Shown: positions 53,145 through 62,828 of the stretch, in pieces | Layout: every line of letters begins with the position of its first letter | Numbering within the stretch: position 1 is the stretch's first letter | NCBI RefSeq assembly: GCF_007860105.1 | Contig: NZ_SJPU01000001.1 | Location: 2,253,700-2,317,699, forward strand | Reading direction: 5' to 3' | DNA from: Allorhodopirellula heiligendammensis | GTDB taxonomy: Bacteria > Planctomycetota > Planctomycetia > Pirellulales > Pirellulaceae | Length of the DNA: 64,000 bases | The notes under the pieces: model-generated | Told to the model about the DNA's origin: nothing | The model's database searches: none | Seen by the model: the letters and a program-made list of their open reading frames with translations, nothing else | Made by a program: the position numbers and the translations under genes

Positions 53145-53521
53145 GGTCGCTAGAGGGAGTCTGAGTTAAAAACGCGGATCGTAAGTTGGCCACGGTGGAA
53201 ATTTGTCACCACACGACGGTTTTCCCGTCGCATGTCGCTATTAAACGGTCTACCACCGATAGCCCGCGCACGGTCGACGGCTCGAGTGAATGATAGTCAA
53301 TCTCGTCGGGGATCCTGGTGCAACCGATTCTCAATGGATCGGCGCTTAGAGCCTCGCGGCTAATACGCCGCAACCTTTGCAAAGTATCTTGGAGCAAACT
53401 CAGCAAAGTTTGTGCCGCCTCCTGAGCGTGTCACCCCAATTTGATTCCATTCCCCTACTCGCCGCCGGGAATGCGACGCGAATGCAGTGCTTCGCAACCC
53501 GCCATCCCTTCTGCAGCGCCA

Positions 53522-53554
53522 AAGCACACCTCTCCTCCGCTAAGCACACCTCTC
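53522..53554 (+). repeat. 13-base direct repeat, two copies
   Basis: AAGCACACCTCTC at 53522-53534 and again at 53542-53554, a 20-base period. Non-coding context. Too short to be an attachment site on its own. Confidence 0.7.
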
Positions 53555-53745
53555 TTAGACGCTGATGAAAAGGCTACCACCAGCGTTGCAGTGACAGCAA
53601 CCGAGCGCCACTGGGCGACGTGCCCCCTCGCATGAAAAACCTGCCCCCCCTTCAGCACACGTCCGCCAATATCGCAATTTGCGTCATGACCGATAGAGAT
53701 AACTAGGAAACCTGGGTGCTTTACGTCGAGTTTACAGTCAAGCGG

Positions 53746-53773
53746 TTGATTTCCCCACTTCTAGTGCTAGGAT
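53746..53773 (+). promoter_or_regulatory. Candidate sigma-70-type promoter for the PEP-CTERM gene
   Basis: TTGATT, 16-base spacer, TAGGAT, ending about 70 bases before the GTG start of the gene at 53843. Planctomycete consensus is not well fixed, so this is a match to the general bacterial pattern only. Confidence 0.3.
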
Positions 53774-53842
53774 GAACTTCCTGGCGAAACCCTCCGTCCG
53801 GCAATACCCAGCGGTAGATTGCCATCATGAAAGACAAATAGC

Positions 53843-54565
53843 GTGCTACGAATAATTCAAATCGCGGTAGCGTGGGCAGTAGTAGCGGTCACATCAGCTG
53901 GCCAACTGCAGGCGGCTGTCGTCACCAAGATAAACTCCACCGACGGGTTCTTCGATAACTCCAGCGGCACGCGGAACTTCTCATTCACCATTGGTGACTT
54001 CGGAGGCGACTCGACAGTCGTAACTGACATCAACCTCTCCATTTTCTTTGCCAAAAGCAATAATGATGCTTTCGTGCCTGAGGGTACTCCCATTACCGCA
54101 GGCATTGCTTACTTCGAAGAGATCGAATTTGCCTTGACGAGTCCTTCGGGAACAACTTTTACGCTGATCTCCAATCCCAACGACATTGAACTCGTTCCCG
54201 CCGACAATTTTTCATCGTTCACTTCCGGTACGGTCGGCTTCAAGGGGACCATTTTGTTTGATCAATCTGCGCTGACACCGGTAAATGCCAATCCAGGTTT
54301 AGTTACTGCCGGCACCTTCCGGCCGGATGATGCCACCCTCAATAGCCTCGATATTTTCAATGGACAATCCGCCCAGGGAACTTGGTCGCTGTTTATCGAA
54401 GACGACGTGGCACAGGATGGCCTGAGCTTCTATGAAGCTTCGCTGACGATCACCACAGCTTCAGCCGTGCCGGAACCCTCCTCGCTCGCCCTGCTCGGCA
54501 TCGCAGTGTGCGCCGCTGGGGCGCTCGCGGCTCGTCGCCGCAAGGCCCATGAGGCTGCGGGGTAG
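53843..54565 (+). CDS. PEP-CTERM secreted protein with P-domain-like fold
   Basis: Exported 240-residue protein ending in a PEP-CTERM sorting signal: VPEPSSLALLGIAVCAAG then a basic tail AARRRKAHE. Exosortase is expected to cut it and place it at the cell surface. The N-terminal signal is IIQIAVAWAVVAVTSAGQLQA. The middle (about 35-205) looks like a proprotein convertase P domain, with EFALTSPSGTTFTLIS and GTWSLFIEDDVAQDGLSFYEASLTI. The start is a GTG at 53843; an in-frame stop lies 13 bases upstream, so no earlier start is possible. No exosortase gene is in the window, but a CAAX-protease-related gene is at 36.5 kb. Confidence 0.87.
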   Translation: MLRIIQIAVAWAVVAVTSAGQLQAAVVTKINSTDGFFDNSSGTRNFSFTIGDFGGDSTVVTDINLSIFFAKSNNDAFVPEGTPITAGIAYFEEIEFALTSPSGTTFTLISNPNDIELVPADNFSSFTSGTVGFKGTILFDQSALTPVNANPGLVTAGTFRPDDATLNSLDIFNGQSAQGTWSLFIEDDVAQDGLSFYEASLTITTASAVPEPSSLALLGIAVCAAGALAARRRKAHEAAG

Positions 54566-54880
54566 TCCGTAAACGCTAGTCGGCAGTCAATCCGCTCGGA
54601 TGACTATTGCGATCGTCCGCATTTCGCCACCGGAATGAGACGGTTGAAACGCAGCGGTAGCCATGGGGTGGACAGTAGCTACTCAATCAGGAGCCTGTAT
54701 TTCATCCGCCACGGGCGCCCTCGAGCAAAGTTTGCGCCACTTTGACCTGCAGCGATTTTGATATTCTCCCGGAAATTGCTGGTGAAGGCGGGGTTGAGTG
54801 CGCAGCACCCCCTAGAAAAGATTGTTTTTCGACGTGATACTGGGACCGTTGACTCCCGCACCCACCAAAACGCCTGTTAA
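54566..54880. other. Intergenic region before carA
   Basis: Nothing convincing in 315 bases. Only short non-protein-like frames on the minus strand. The carA promoter should lie here. I see no recognisable attenuator or riboswitch. Confidence 0.5.
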
Positions 54881-56062
54881 ATGACTGATTCGAATAATCG
54901 CTCGCGACCAGCAAAACTCGCGCTCGCTGACGGTACCGTTTATTTGGGCCGTTCCCTCGGCGCGTGCGGTGAGGTCACGGGAGAGGTTGTCTTCAACACG
55001 TCCATGACCGGATACCAAGAAATCCTGACGGACCCCAGCTACTGCGGTCAAATTGTCACGATGACTTACCCGGAAATTGGCAATTACGGGGTCAATTCGA
55101 TCGACGTCGAGCGACACGGCACGGCCTTGTCCGGGTTTGTCATTCGCAACGAGAGCCGAATTCACAGTAACTACCGCTCCGAAGGCACGTTGAACGACTA
55201 TCTCCAGCAACACAACGTGATGGGGCTGATGGGAATCGATACGCGATCGCTCGTCAGACGCATTCGCAGCGTGGGTGCCATGCAAGGGATACTGTCCACG
55301 GACGACCTCGATGATGCATCACTGATCGCCAAAGCGAAGGCCGCACCGAGCTTGGTCGGTCGCGACCTGGTGAAGGAGGTCATGCCCAGCCAGCAGGAAA
55401 TGTGGACCACCGAACTCGATGAGTGGACCGCCATCGAATGTGCTCACGGCGCCAAGATCGTCAGCAATGCCGACGGGCTCGCCGATGCCGATCGACCGCA
55501 CGTTGTGTGCATGGACTTCGGCATGAAATGGAACATTCCTCGCCATCTTCGCTCGCGGGGAAATCGCGTCACCATCGTTCCGGGCAACACCTCTGCCGAA
55601 GAAATCCTGCGACTCCAACCCGCTGGCGTGTTCCTGTCCAATGGCCCCGGCGATCCCGAACCGCTGACCTACGCTCAGCAGACAATCTCCGAGTTGATCG
55701 GCAAGGTCCCTGTGTTCGGCATTTGCCTGGGACACCAGTTAATCGCTCTGGCCTGTGGCGCGAAGACATTTAAATTGAAGTTCGGTCACCGGGGTGCGAA
55801 CCAGCCTGTGTTGAACTTGAAGACCGAAAAAGTCGAAATCACGACGCAGAACCATGGCTTCGCCGTCGACGATCAGGACTTGCCCGAGTGCTTGGAAGTC
55901 ACCCACCGGCATCTCAACGACGATACGATCGCAGGAATCCGTCATCGCACTGCCAACGTCTTCGGGGTGCAGTACCACCCCGAAGCTGCCGCCGGACCGC
56001 ACGACAGCCACTATCTATTCGAGCAGTTCCAGCAACAACTCACGGCGACCGCAAACGCCTAG
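54881..56062 (+). CDS. carA: Carbamoyl-phosphate synthase small (glutaminase) subunit
   Basis: Glutamine-hydrolysing subunit that feeds ammonia to CarB for arginine and pyrimidine synthesis. At 393 residues it has the normal length. N-terminal domain: LALADGTVYLGRSLGACGEVTGEVVFNTSMTGYQEIL by position 7-45. The class I amidotransferase half has the nucleophile cysteine in VFGICLGHQLIALACG and the histidine-glutamate pair in YHPEAAAGPHD. SNGPGDPEPL is also conserved. carB is not adjacent, the usual case in planctomycetes being a separate location. The proS gene begins about 210 bases downstream on the same strand. Confidence 0.97.
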   Translation: MTDSNNRSRPAKLALADGTVYLGRSLGACGEVTGEVVFNTSMTGYQEILTDPSYCGQIVTMTYPEIGNYGVNSIDVERHGTALSGFVIRNESRIHSNYRSEGTLNDYLQQHNVMGLMGIDTRSLVRRIRSVGAMQGILSTDDLDDASLIAKAKAAPSLVGRDLVKEVMPSQQEMWTTELDEWTAIECAHGAKIVSNADGLADADRPHVVCMDFGMKWNIPRHLRSRGNRVTIVPGNTSAEEILRLQPAGVFLSNGPGDPEPLTYAQQTISELIGKVPVFGICLGHQLIALACGAKTFKLKFGHRGANQPVLNLKTEKVEITTQNHGFAVDDQDLPECLEVTHRHLNDDTIAGIRHRTANVFGVQYHPEAAAGPHDSHYLFEQFQQQLTATANA

Positions 56063-56227
56063 GCTGCGGGCACCACTCTCGTCACGGCAGCATACATTTC
56101 CTGCCTGTTGTTCGCCGCAGCAGTTGCCACCGCTTCACTGCCTCGCGGGCGCGGCAGAGCATCTCGCAACTGGCGAGAGGCCTACCTGCGAGCCACTCGA
56201 CGACGCGTCTCCAGGGTGACGCGCCTT

Positions 56228-56267
56228 CCCACTCTCCCACTCTCCCACTCTCCCACTCTCCCACTCT
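56228..56267 (+). repeat. Five perfect copies of CCCACTCT abutting proS
   Basis: Tandem octamer repeat, 40 bases, ending 4 bases before the proS ATG at 56272. It fills the place of the ribosome-binding site, and no Shine-Dalgarno sequence is visible. Such octamers can change copy number by slippage. Confidence 0.92.
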
Positions 56268-56271
56268 CCGC

Positions 56272-57774
56272 ATGCCCGCACCGAAAACCGCGATCAGCCC
56301 CACCCGCGAGGCCGACTATCCCGAATGGTACCAACAGGTGATCAAGGCCGCTGACTTAGCGGAGAACTCTCCGGTGCGCGGCTGCATGGTGATCAAGCCG
56401 TGGGGATACCAGCTCTGGGAAAACATCCAGCGTGCGTTGGATGATATGTTCAAGGCCACCGGGCATCAGAATGCGTACTTCCCGCTGTTCATCCCGATGA
56501 GCTATCTCGAAAAGGAAGCCGAGCATGTCGAGGGCTTCGCCAAAGAGTGCGCCGTCGTCACGCATCACCGACTCGAACCGGACCCCAATGGCGGGCTGCG
56601 TCCAGCGGGCAAATTGGAAGAGCCTCTGATCGTGCGCCCCACAAGCGAGACGATCATCGGCGCCACGTACGCCAAATGGGTCCAGAGCTATCGCGACCTG
56701 CCCATCCTGATCAATCAGTGGGCCAACGTGGTGCGTTGGGAAATGCGGACGCGCATGTTCCTACGCACCGCCGAATTCCTCTGGCAGGAAGGCCACACGG
56801 TGCACGCCACCGCCGCCGAAGCGATCGCGGAAACCGAGCAGATGGTTGAGGTCTATCGCGACTTTGCCGAGAACTGGATGGCGATGCCTGTAATCGTGGG
56901 CAGCAAAACACCGAAAGAGAGATTCCCCGGCGCCGTCGAGACGCTGTCCATCGAAGCGATGATGCAGGACCGCAAAGCATTGCAAGCGGGCACGAGCCAC
57001 TTCCTTGGCCAAAATTTTGCCAAGGCGCAAGAAATTAAATTCCAGAGTGAGACCGGTGGGATCGAGTTTGCTTGGACCACTTCGTGGGGTGTCAGCACAC
57101 GCTTGGTGGGCGCATTGATCATGACCCACAGCGACGATGACGGACTCGTACTGCCGCCACGACTGGCGCCGATCCACGTGGTCATCCAACCCATCTACAA
57201 GGCCGACTCGCGGGACGCGGTACTCGCCGAAGCGCAGTCGCTTCGTGATGAGATCGCGGCCCAGTCGTACGCGGGCGCTCCGATCCGTGTTTCGATTGAC
57301 GATCGCGACATCCGCGGCGGTGAAAAGAAATGGTATCACGTCAAACGCGGCGTCCCAATCCGCTTGGAGATCGGTCCGAAGGATATCGCCGCAGGCACCG
57401 TCTTCTGCGGCATTCGAAACCAACCCAAGAGCTTTGGAATTTCACGCGAAGAATTGATTGCCACAATTGGCACCAAACTGGAGACATTGCAAAGCGAACT
57501 GTTTGCCGCCGCCCTGCATCTTCGTGAGTCCAACACTGTCACGATCACCAACGAGAGTGAGTTCCGAGACTTTTTCAGTACTCAGAACGAAGATGGGATT
57601 CACGGTGGTTTTGCCAATGCCTACTTTGCTGATGAGGATGCCCTCGATCCGTTGCTGAAGGAACTCAAGGTCACGATTCGTTGCGTTCCACGTGACAACA
57701 ATACAACGCCCGGCACCTGTTTCCTGACCGGTCGCCCGGCTGAGAAAATGGCCGTCTTCGCGAAGGCCTATTGA
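56272..57774 (+). CDS. proS: Prolyl-tRNA synthetase, archaeal/eukaryotic type
   Basis: Class II aminoacyl-tRNA synthetase charging tRNA(Pro). The protein is 500 residues and lacks the YbaK-like editing insert of the bacterial type. It ends in a single tyrosine (AVFAKAY), typical of the archaeal/eukaryotic-like form. Motif 2 is WEMRTRMFLRTAEFLWQEGH; motif 3 lies in TTSWGVSTRLVGALIMTH; the anticodon domain follows (IHVVIQPIYK). The frame is open far upstream to 55888, overlapping carA, but similarity begins at the ATG at 56272 (MPAPKTAISPTREADYPEWY). The octamer repeat just upstream replaces a normal ribosome-binding site, so initiation may be leaderless-like or reinitiation. Confidence 0.96.
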   Translation: MPAPKTAISPTREADYPEWYQQVIKAADLAENSPVRGCMVIKPWGYQLWENIQRALDDMFKATGHQNAYFPLFIPMSYLEKEAEHVEGFAKECAVVTHHRLEPDPNGGLRPAGKLEEPLIVRPTSETIIGATYAKWVQSYRDLPILINQWANVVRWEMRTRMFLRTAEFLWQEGHTVHATAAEAIAETEQMVEVYRDFAENWMAMPVIVGSKTPKERFPGAVETLSIEAMMQDRKALQAGTSHFLGQNFAKAQEIKFQSETGGIEFAWTTSWGVSTRLVGALIMTHSDDDGLVLPPRLAPIHVVIQPIYKADSRDAVLAEAQSLRDEIAAQSYAGAPIRVSIDDRDIRGGEKKWYHVKRGVPIRLEIGPKDIAAGTVFCGIRNQPKSFGISREELIATIGTKLETLQSELFAAALHLRESNTVTITNESEFRDFFSTQNEDGIHGGFANAYFADEDALDPLLKELKVTIRCVPRDNNTTPGTCFLTGRPAEKMAVFAKAY

Positions 57775-57902
57775 GCCGGCGTGGCCGGAGGCACCCCAGC
57801 GCGCACCTCCGCATCGAACCGCGTTAGCTACGCATGGTTCAAAAAAGTTTTTTCCCGCACTTTCCTGATTTTGCCTCAAGTTTCTCTGGCGATTGCTCTT
57901 GA

Positions 57903-57918
57903 CTCGTTTTTAAACGAG
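57903..57918 (+). promoter_or_regulatory. 16-base palindrome, possible operator upstream of dnaG
   Basis: CTCGTTT, TT, AAACGAG: two perfect 7-base arms with a 2-base centre. This is the shape of a dimeric repressor site rather than of a terminator. It lies about 350 bases before dnaG and about 130 bases after proS. Which protein binds is unknown. Confidence 0.4.
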
Positions 57919-58254
57919 GCCCAAACTAGGAACTTGCTTGTAACGAAGCGGCCTACCGGCGTGACAGGGAGATGACCCGCCCCGGTTGAGACTCGACGCT
58001 ACAGGGACGTACCGTAATCGAAATTTGCCTCGGCACTTCGTTCGGATCACCGTGCATAGGAAGGTTGCTTCGGCTTACTTTTCGAGCGGCGGGTGGTTGG
58101 GACGAGCCGGTCACCTAGGAAGGGTGATGAGACGATCGCAGTCGCGATCAAACGGGTTGACCGATTCACTCAAACCGCCATTGTGTCGGTATCATACAGA
58201 ACGCTTCTCCGCCAAGGCGAGATTTTGATTCTGCGTGTTATCGACGTTACTAGC

Positions 58255-58259
58255 AGGAG
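58255..58259 (+). promoter_or_regulatory. Shine-Dalgarno AGGAG fixing a TTG start for dnaG
   Basis: AGGAG with 7 bases to TTG at 58267. No ATG or GTG between 58093 and the first conserved residues fits better, so this site decides the start. Confidence 0.65.
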
Positions 58260-58266
58260 CGCTGGC

Positions 58267-60324
58267 TTGTCATTCCAGACCGACTTCGACGTAAAAGAGC
58301 GAGTGCGCAACGCGTCCGACATCATTGATGTCATCGGTCGGGATTTGGAATTACGTCCACAGGGCCGGAACTTTGTAACCCGCTGCCCGTTCCACAACGA
58401 CACCAAGCCGTCGATGACGGTCAACCCCGAGCGACAATCGTGGAAGTGTTGGGTGTGCGACATTGGCGGAGACGTCTTTAGTTTTGTGATGCAGCGTGAG
58501 GGACTCGATTTTCCCGCGGCGCTGCGGTTGCTTGCCGAACGAGCCGGCATCGAACTGCCCGAATATCGCAGCGGCCCCAAAACTCAACCTGGCAGCCCCG
58601 ACGATAAAGCGACGCTCTCGTCGGCGATCGAAGAGGTCGCACAGGCCTACTACGAACAACTTGACGCTCGCAAGACCGATGACGCCAAGGTTGCCTGGGA
58701 CTATCTGGCCTCCCGGGGCGTCAACGATGAGAACCGGCGTCGATTCCGAATTGGGTTCGCACCGGACTCCTGGGATTTTGCCGTCAACCTGCTCCATCGT
58801 AAAAACTACTCCAATGCGGTCGCTGTGGCCTGTGGCGTTGCGAAATCACGCCGTGGCCCCTCCGGTGCAGATGGGTGTTACGATTTCTTCCGCGGTCGGC
58901 TGATGTTCCCGATCAATAACTCGCACGGCAAAGTCATCTCGCTCGGTGGGCGAATCATCCCGGCAATCGCCGCACGAACCGTTGCGGCGTCGGGAGGCAC
59001 AGCGACGGCCGGAGCCAAATATTTCAACGGTCCCGAAACACTGCTCTATCGCAAGTCCGCTGAATTATATGGTCTCGACTTGGCTCGCGACGCCATTCGT
59101 ACCGCTGGCGAAGTTCTGGTGATGGAAGGCTACACCGACGTCGTCGCCGCCCGCATGGCGGGAATTGAGAATGCCGTCGCAGTGCTCGGGACCGCCCTGA
59201 CGCAGCAGCACGTGCGCGTCCTCAAGCGATTTGCCCCCCGCGTGGTACTGGTGCTCGACGGAGATGATGCTGGAAGGCGCCGTGCCGAGGAAGTGCTTGA
59301 TCTGTTTGTGACCGCCGAAGCAGACCTGCGAATCCTCACCCTACCTGATGATGCCGACCCAGCCGATTTTCTCACTTCTCATTCCAAAGACGCGTTACTG
59401 GAACTAGCAGCAGCCGCTCCTGATGCCATCGATCATAAAATCGCATGCTTAATCGAAGGCGTTGATCTGACACGCGATACGCACCGCGTAACCGCGGCGA
59501 TCGAATCGCTCCTGGCGCTATTTGTCAAAGTCCCGCAGAATGATGACCGAGCCTCACTGCGGGTCGATCAGCTGCTGATGCGAATCAGTCGCACCTTCGA
59601 CCTGCCCGTCGAACGATTGTCGCGGCGACTCGATGCCCTACGAGCGTCGCGGAAAGAGAGCGAGACGAAGAAGGCTCGGTATCAACAACAGCAATCCAAA
59701 CGCTCGCTGCCCGAACACGCACCGAACGCCAGCGGCCCCAACGCCGATTTCTCAAACGACGATCCGTTTGCATCGGCCGCCATGGAAGATGCCGCCATGT
59801 TTGGGATCGACGAGTACACGCAGTCCACTGCACCCCGGGACTCGTCGCCCAATCCACGCCGCCGCGATGACGCTTCGCCCGCCGCTAGCCTATCGGGCGT
59901 CGACCGAGAACTCTTTGAGACATTGCTGGAAAGTCCTGAGGTCGCGGCGATGGCCATCGAAGCGATCGACACCGAGTGGCTGCAATCCACCACCGCAAAA
60001 ATGCTCCTCTCGGCATATCAGGAACTGGATCTCAATGGATACGACCTCAACGCCGACTCGTTGCTGACCCTGATCGAAAACGATTTCCTCAAACTTCAGA
60101 TCGTGTCTTTGCAGCAGCGCATCGATCAAAGAGGCGAGCGTTCGACAGTGACTCCACATGAACGATACACAGCAATCCTCACGCGGTTTCACGAACGCGC
60201 GTTTGAAGCAGAAAAGTCACGCCAGATAACTCAACTCGAATCGGCAACACTGGCCGAGGACGAAGAGATGGCCGTCTTGCGGGCGATTATCGACGCTGAA
60301 CGCATTCGACATACCCCTCGCTGA
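58267..60324 (+). CDS. dnaG: DNA primase
   Basis: Makes RNA primers for chromosome replication; works with the DnaB helicase. 685 residues from a TTG start at 58267, chosen for its AGGAG site and because the conserved opening FDVKERVRNASDIIDVIG follows at once. Zinc site C40, H43, C61, C64 (CPFHND, CWVC). The RNA polymerase/TOPRIM core has LVMEGYTDVVAARMAGI and VLDGDDAGRRRAEE. A Gln/Ser/Pro-rich low-complexity linker (about 465-540) joins it to the C-terminal helicase-binding domain (LFETLLESPEVAAMAIEAID). The rpoD gene follows on the same strand after 261 bases, as in the widespread macromolecular synthesis operon. The TTG start should keep primase levels low. Confidence 0.95.
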   Translation: MSFQTDFDVKERVRNASDIIDVIGRDLELRPQGRNFVTRCPFHNDTKPSMTVNPERQSWKCWVCDIGGDVFSFVMQREGLDFPAALRLLAERAGIELPEYRSGPKTQPGSPDDKATLSSAIEEVAQAYYEQLDARKTDDAKVAWDYLASRGVNDENRRRFRIGFAPDSWDFAVNLLHRKNYSNAVAVACGVAKSRRGPSGADGCYDFFRGRLMFPINNSHGKVISLGGRIIPAIAARTVAASGGTATAGAKYFNGPETLLYRKSAELYGLDLARDAIRTAGEVLVMEGYTDVVAARMAGIENAVAVLGTALTQQHVRVLKRFAPRVVLVLDGDDAGRRRAEEVLDLFVTAEADLRILTLPDDADPADFLTSHSKDALLELAAAAPDAIDHKIACLIEGVDLTRDTHRVTAAIESLLALFVKVPQNDDRASLRVDQLLMRISRTFDLPVERLSRRLDALRASRKESETKKARYQQQQSKRSLPEHAPNASGPNADFSNDDPFASAAMEDAAMFGIDEYTQSTAPRDSSPNPRRRDDASPAASLSGVDRELFETLLESPEVAAMAIEAIDTEWLQSTTAKMLLSAYQELDLNGYDLNADSLLTLIENDFLKLQIVSLQQRIDQRGERSTVTPHERYTAILTRFHERAFEAEKSRQITQLESATLAEDEEMAVLRAIIDAERIRHTPR

Positions 60325-60585
60325 TAACAACACCACCGCGACGGAGCCTCCACACTCAGGCGAACGTAGCGACCTCAATTCAATCTCATATTCGCATCAT
60401 CTCGACCCATCCCACGAACCCCAGGCTGTTCCGAAACCTTTCTCCCTCTGCTCTATTTGTACTCCCGCTTTCGGGCTTGGATTGGTTGGTTTTGACGAGC
60501 GTTCCCGCTCTCGTTGATCCGGCACGCCAATTCAAACCCAGCGTCCTATGATGGGACGTGACCCTTTTAACACGAAGTTAGAAAC

Positions 60586-62394
60586 ATGCAATTGATGGAC
60601 CAAGACCTCTCGCAACTCATCGCCCGTGGTGCCAAGGACGGCTACCTGACCTACGATGAAGTCAACTCTTATCTCCCCGATGAAGACGTCAACCCGGAGA
60701 AGCTCAACACACTGCTGCTGGCGCTTGAGCGGCGTGGCATCGCGTTGATCGAAGCGACCGAGAAACAAGCTCGAGTGGCGGCGGCCAAACAAACTCGTCG
60801 CGTTGCGATGCCGAGCATTGCGGGTCCTGAAGCGGGAGAAGAACTGTACAACGAGAGTCGGATCTCCGACGAAGACTTTGAACCCACAGCCGAAGATACC
60901 GCTGACTTGGACGCGGAAGTCGACGCCGAGGACGTCTCCCGCGCCGCCTCGTTGGCCCTCACCGAAGCGGAGGAGTCCAGCGGCCCCGTGCTGGGCACGG
61001 CGAGCGATCTGCCGAAGGCGAGCGACGATCCGATTCGCATGTACCTGAGCCAGATGGCGGAAATTCCGCTGCTGACCCGCGAGCAAGAGATCTCACTGGC
61101 AAAGAAAATTGAGATCACCCGCAAACAGTATCGACGCTCATTGCTCGAGAGCGATTACGCGCTCCGCGCCACCGTGGAAGTACTTCAGAAAGTTCATAGC
61201 GGTGAACTGCCCTTCGATCGCACGATCAAGGTTTCACTGACCGAGCGATTAACCAAAGAGCAGATTTCACAGCGGATGCCGCACAACCTGCGCACCCTTG
61301 AGCCGTTGATCGCTCAAAACCAAGCCGATTTCGAGGTGCTGGTCCGCCGCAGCGTTTCACCACGACTCAAAGCCGAAATTCGCAAGCGTTTTCTTCGCCG
61401 TCGCCGCAAGTGCCTCGAAATGGTGGAAGAACTGAGTCTGCGAAGCCGCCGGGTCACGCCGCTGCTGCACCAACTTGAGAAAATTTCTGGACGAATGAAC
61501 TTTATCCGCGAGCGTCTCGATTCGCTCGGCATGGATGCGATGAGCCGCGACGAAGCCGCTGACCTGCGTCAAGAACTGCGCGAACTGATGCTAGTTACCC
61601 AGGAAAGCCCGCGCAGCCTCCACAATCGCATGGTTCGCACACGCAAGTTTTTCGATCAATACGAATCGACGAAGCGAGAACTCAGTGCCGGAAACCTGCG
61701 ATTGGTCGTTTCAATCGCAAAAAAATATCGCAACCGAGGACTGTCGTTCTTGGACCTGATCCAAGAGGGTAACACCGGCCTGATGCGGGCAGTGGACAAA
61801 TATGAGTACCGCCGTGGTTTTAAGTTCAGCACCTACGCCACCTGGTGGATTCGCCAAGCGATCACGCGTGCAATCGCTGACCAAGCACGCACGATTCGCA
61901 TTCCCGTGCACATGATCGACGTACTGAGCAAATTGCGCCAGGCCCAGAAACGCCTCACCCAGACCCTGCGCCGCGAACCCACTTACGAAGAGATTGCGGA
62001 GGCGACCGACGTCGCGATCGAGGAAGTCCGCAGGGTCATGGATATCGGACGTCACCCGGTCAGCTTGGACCGTCCCGTCGGCGAAGGTGAAGACAGCAGC
62101 TTTGGCGAGTTCGTGCAGGATAACGAGAACGACAATCCCGTACGGATGGCCGCCAGCGGCATGTTGCGAACGAAAATTGACGAATTGCTCAAGACGTTGA
62201 CCTTCCGCGAGCGCGAAATCATTCGCCTGCGTTATGGACTCGTCGATGGATACAGCTACACGCTCGAAGAGTGCGGCCGGATTTTCAAGGTCACTCGCGA
62301 ACGCGTGCGACAAATCGAAGCCAAAGCGGTGGCAAAGTTGCAGAGCCCATCACGCGCCGAGAGATTGTCGTCGTATCTCAATCCCGCTGCTTGA
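60586..62394 (+). CDS. rpoD: Primary sigma factor RpoD (sigma-70)
   Basis: Housekeeping sigma factor, 602 residues. Region 1.1 is recognisable ([21 protein letters not shown]), then an acidic spacer and region 1.2 ([21 protein letters not shown]). A large non-conserved region lies between 1.2 and 2. Region 2 reads [27 protein letters not shown] and [13 protein letters not shown]. Region 3 has [13 protein letters not shown] and [15 protein letters not shown]. Region 4.2 has [21 protein letters not shown]. The ATG at 60586 has only a weak ribosome-binding site; another ATG is three codons later. A stem-loop terminator lies 24 bases after its stop. Confidence 0.97.
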   Translation: MQLMDQDLSQLIARGAKDGYLTYDEVNSYLPDEDVNPEKLNTLLLALERRGIALIEATEKQARVAAAKQTRRVAMPSIAGPEAGEELYNESRISDEDFEPTAEDTADLDAEVDAEDVSRAASLALTEAEESSGPVLGTASDLPKASDDPIRMYLSQMAEIPLLTREQEISLAKKIEITRKQYRRSLLESDYALRATVEVLQKVHSGELPFDRTIKVSLTERLTKEQISQRMPHNLRTLEPLIAQNQADFEVLVRRSVSPRLKAEIRKRFLRRRRKCLEMVEELSLRSRRVTPLLHQLEKISGRMNFIRERLDSLGMDAMSRDEAADLRQELRELMLVTQESPRSLHNRMVRTRKFFDQYESTKRELSAGNLRLVVSIAKKYRNRGLSFLDLIQEGNTGLMRAVDKYEYRRGFKFSTYATWWIRQAITRAIADQARTIRIPVHMIDVLSKLRQAQKRLTQTLRREPTYEEIAEATDVAIEEVRRVMDIGRHPVSLDRPVGEGEDSSFGEFVQDNENDNPVRMAASGMLRTKIDELLKTLTFREREIIRLRYGLVDGYSYTLEECGRIFKVTRERVRQIEAKAVAKLQSPSRAERLSSYLNPAA

Positions 62395-62417
62395 TCGCTG
62401 CAGATAAGTTGAAAAGA

Positions 62418-62461
62418 ACGGCGGGAACGACGTGCCCAAACGCCGTCCCGCCGTCTCTTTA
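62418..62461 (+). terminator. Intrinsic terminator of the dnaG-rpoD operon
   Basis: Outer stem ACGGCGGGA (62418-62426) pairs perfectly with TCCCGCCGT (62446-62454). An inner imperfect stem (CG A CG against CG C CG) closes a loop of about 8 bases. A weak T-run (CTCTTTA) follows. It starts 24 bases after the rpoD stop. Confidence 0.72.
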
Positions 62462-62784
62462 TCAACTTCGAGAAGCTTTCGTTCCAACAATCCTTGTCGC
62501 AATCCCACACCACGACAATTCGCTGGTCCGACCTCTTCGGACTGGCGCCGGGTCCTCCACTCGGTTGACCGCGCCGGCTATGACTATTGTTCGGCAGTTC
62601 ACGCGTGGAGGACGGAATCCAAATACACCAGAAAAGTGGTTTCGTCGGCGCCAGTTGTTAATCCATGCCGGTTAAGCAACTCGCAGCACACCGGGAACCG
62701 ACCGGCGGGCCTAACCTCGCAACACCAGGCAGGATAGCGCGGCCGCCTTGCGGCGCCGGCAGTCCCCTGCGCTCCTTGCCCGGT

Positions 62785-62828
62785 TGTAATTCCCCGGCGC
62801 CACTTCTGTAATTCCCGGGGGCAACTTC
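62785..62828 (+). repeat. Tandem pair of a 22-base repeat
   Basis: Copy one 62785-62806 and copy two 62807-62828, adjoining, both beginning TGTAATTCCC and ending ACTTC, 19 of 22 bases the same. Non-coding. Confidence 0.75.

Larger units (their letters stand above)
53145..53842. other. Long divergent intergenic region (698 bases)
   Basis: No gene is supported here. It must carry the promoter of the leftward toroid gene and of the PEP-CTERM gene to the right. It holds a two-copy 13-base repeat (53522-53554), a hairpin of CGACGG, five bases, CCGTCG at 53215-53231, and one reasonable promoter-like pair near 53746-53773. Confidence 0.6.
57775..58266. other. Long leader region upstream of dnaG
   Basis: The dnaG frame is open upstream to 58093, but the protein-like pattern begins only near 58267. 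The region holds a 16-base palindrome (57903-57918) and a smaller A6-G-T6 palindrome near 57840. It should contain the dnaG-rpoD promoter. Confidence 0.55.

Noticed and set aside
55888-56271. Upstream extension of proS into carA
   Set aside because: The extra 128 codons overlap carA and include the translated octamer repeat; synthetase similarity begins at 56272.
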